Positions 5,149 through 6,173 of a DNA stretch of 6,173 nt are shown piece by piece. The position numbers and the translations under genes were made by a program. The notes beneath the pieces were generated by a model. The model ran no database searches and was not told the origin of the DNA. It saw only the letters and a list, made by a program, of their open reading frames with translations. This stretch comes from CAZOGW01 sp964579415 (GTDB taxonomy: Bacteria > Actinomycetota > Acidimicrobiia > Spongiisociales > UBA5794): positions 1 through 6,173 of the forward strand of contig CAZOGW010000155.1 in assembly GCA_964579415.1 (NCBI GenBank). Direction: 5' to 3'. The stretch's first letter is position 1. Each line of letters begins with the position of its first letter.

Positions 5149-6173
5149 TCACGCGTCGTTACCAGCAGGCTTGAGAGGGCCTCCGGCTTCCGGGACGGGC
5201 AGTGATGCAGCGAGCTCCGTGAACTGGGCGAGCGCGGCTTCCAACTCTTCGACGATCTCGGCGGCCAACACCGCTGGCGGGGGCAGGCTGGATCCGTCGT
5301 CAAGGGAGTCGTCGCGCAGCCAGGTGATGTCGAGGTTGGCCTTGTCGCGGGCGATGATCTCGTCGTAGCCGAACGGGCGGAACCGCTCGCTCTCGACCCT
5401 CTGGGACCGGGCGCCGGGGCTGTAGGCACTGACGAAGTCGGTCAGGTCGGCGTAGCGCAGGGGCTTGGTCTTCAGGGTGAAGTGCATGTTGGTGCGCAGG
5501 TCGTACACCCACACTGTCTTGGTCCAGGGGTCGGCGGCGGCGGGCTTGCGGTCGAAGAACAGCACGTTGGCCTTGACGCCCTGGGCGTAGAAGATGCCGG
5601 TGGGCAGCCGCAGGATCGTGTGCAGGTCGCACTCGGCGAGCAGGCGGCGGCGGATCGTCTCCCCGGCCCCGGCCTCGAACAGCACGTTGTCGGGCAGCAC
5701 CACAGCCGCGCGGCCGTTGATCCGCAGCAGGGTCTTGATGTGCTGGAGGAAGTTCAGCTGCTTGTTCGACGTGGAGGCCCAGAAGTCGTCACGCACGATG
5801 ACCAGGTCCTCCCGCTCCACCTGACCGGCCTCGTTCACCATCGTCATCGACGACTTGCGACCGAACGGCGGATTCGCTGCCACCACGTCGAACCGGGCAC
5901 CGGGGTCGGCGCGCAGCGAGTCGGCCACCGTGACCAGGCTCGGCCCAGTGGGGGTGCCGATGCCGTGCAGCAGCATGTTCATCGCGCACAACCGGGCGGT
6001 GCCGTCGACGATCTCCCAGCCGTGCACCGTCTCATCACGCAGGAACCGCTTGTCATCGACATCCATGGTGGCGATGTGGTGGTCGACCACCCACTCGTGG
6101 GCCGCGAGCAGGAAGCCGCCGGTACCGCACGCCGGGTCGGCGACCCGTTCCCCAGGCCGTGGTTGCAGGCAGG
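5149..6173 (-). CDS. hsdM: Type I restriction-modification N6-adenine methyltransferase subunit, 5' end outside window
   Basis: The last 340 residues are present, and the start lies beyond the right edge. HsdM pairs with a specificity subunit (HsdS) to methylate adenine at N6 using S-adenosylmethionine, protecting host DNA from the HsdR nuclease. SAM-binding motif I, ADPACGTGGF, is visible at fragment residues 11-20. The catalytic NPPF motif (VAANPPFGRKS) is at 100-103 (5863-5874). Further family blocks follow: NKQLNFLQHI, GRAAVVLPDNVLFEAG, LPTGIFYAQGVKANVLFFDR. A helical tail (EIVEELEAALAQF) ends before TGA 5149-5151, where type I M subunits often contact their partners. Typical family length is about 480-550, so 150-200 N-terminal residues are missing. 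No hsdS or hsdR is in the window: the next gene on this strand is the RusA-like protein, not the usual hsdS. No frameshift is seen. Confidence 0.92.
   Translation of the reverse strand, partial: CLQPRPGERVADPACGTGGFLLAAHEWVVDHHIATMDVDDKRFLRDETVHGWEIVDGTARLCAMNMLLHGIGTPTGPSLVTVADSLRADPGARFDVVAANPPFGRKSSMTMVNEAGQVEREDLVIVRDDFWASTSNKQLNFLQHIKTLLRINGRAAVVLPDNVLFEAGAGETIRRRLLAECDLHTILRLPTGIFYAQGVKANVLFFDRKPAAADPWTKTVWVYDLRTNMHFTLKTKPLRYADLTDFVSAYSPGARSQRVESERFRPFGYDEIIARDKANLDITWLRDDSLDDGSSLPPPAVLAAEIVEELEAALAQFTELAASLPVPEAGGPLKPAGNDA

Noticed and set aside
5094..5429. N-terminal extension of the RusA-like gene
   Set aside because: The extension is mostly an out-of-frame shadow of hsdM with Ser/Pro/Arg-rich sequence; a GTG with a good RBS at 5093 is the natural start.
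1..6173. CRISPR array, tRNA or rRNA gene, IS element ends, integrase
   Set aside because: No regularly spaced repeats, cloverleaf-like segment, terminal inverted repeats with a transposase, or integrase motif were seen on reading both strands.

Overview
This is a high-GC window with GC-rich third codon positions and GGAGG-type ribosome binding sites, most consistent with an actinobacterium (Streptomyces-like or a relative). The exact genus cannot be read from the sequence. No rRNA, tRNA, CRISPR array, integrase or transposase is visible. The content looks like an accessory or defence-type region: poorly recognisable hypothetical genes, broken genes and restriction-modification parts.

Layout. 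(1) Positions 72-498, minus strand: a small conserved-looking hypothetical gene with a strong Shine-Dalgarno, a probable one-base frameshift near its end and a stem-loop after it. (2) About 516-1057: mostly non-coding leader DNA with hairpins, a 27-codon SD-preceded small ORF and one doubtful 79-residue ORF. (3) 1058-2667, plus strand: an intact two-gene operon with an ATGA overlap, encoding a highly charged coiled-coil protein and a membrane-hairpin protein with a long helical domain. It ends at a very strong terminator hairpin (2672-2708). (4) 2912-3314, minus strand: a hypothetical gene broken by two frameshifts. (5) 3400-4489, plus strand: a PD-(D/E)XK nuclease fused to a probable PUA/EVE-like domain, whose last ~50 codons are separated by a one-base frameshift. 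(6) 4527-5093, minus strand: an intact RusA-like (Holliday junction resolvase family) protein. (7) 5149 to the right edge, minus strand: the C-terminal 340 residues of a type I restriction-modification methyltransferase (HsdM).

How the genes may work together. The methyltransferase and RusA-like genes are co-oriented with a 55-base gap and probably form the end of one operon. The nuclease gene converges on them. A DNA methylase, a branched-DNA nuclease fold and a nuclease joined to a possible modified-base reader are a plausible defence neighbourhood. The methylase part seen and the RusA-like gene are intact, while the PD-(D/E)XK nuclease is frameshifted. Three separate genes carry single-base disruptions, so either the island is decaying or the assembly has indel errors; raw reads would decide. 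The charged/membrane two-gene operon has no function I recognise and is the best candidate for something undescribed.
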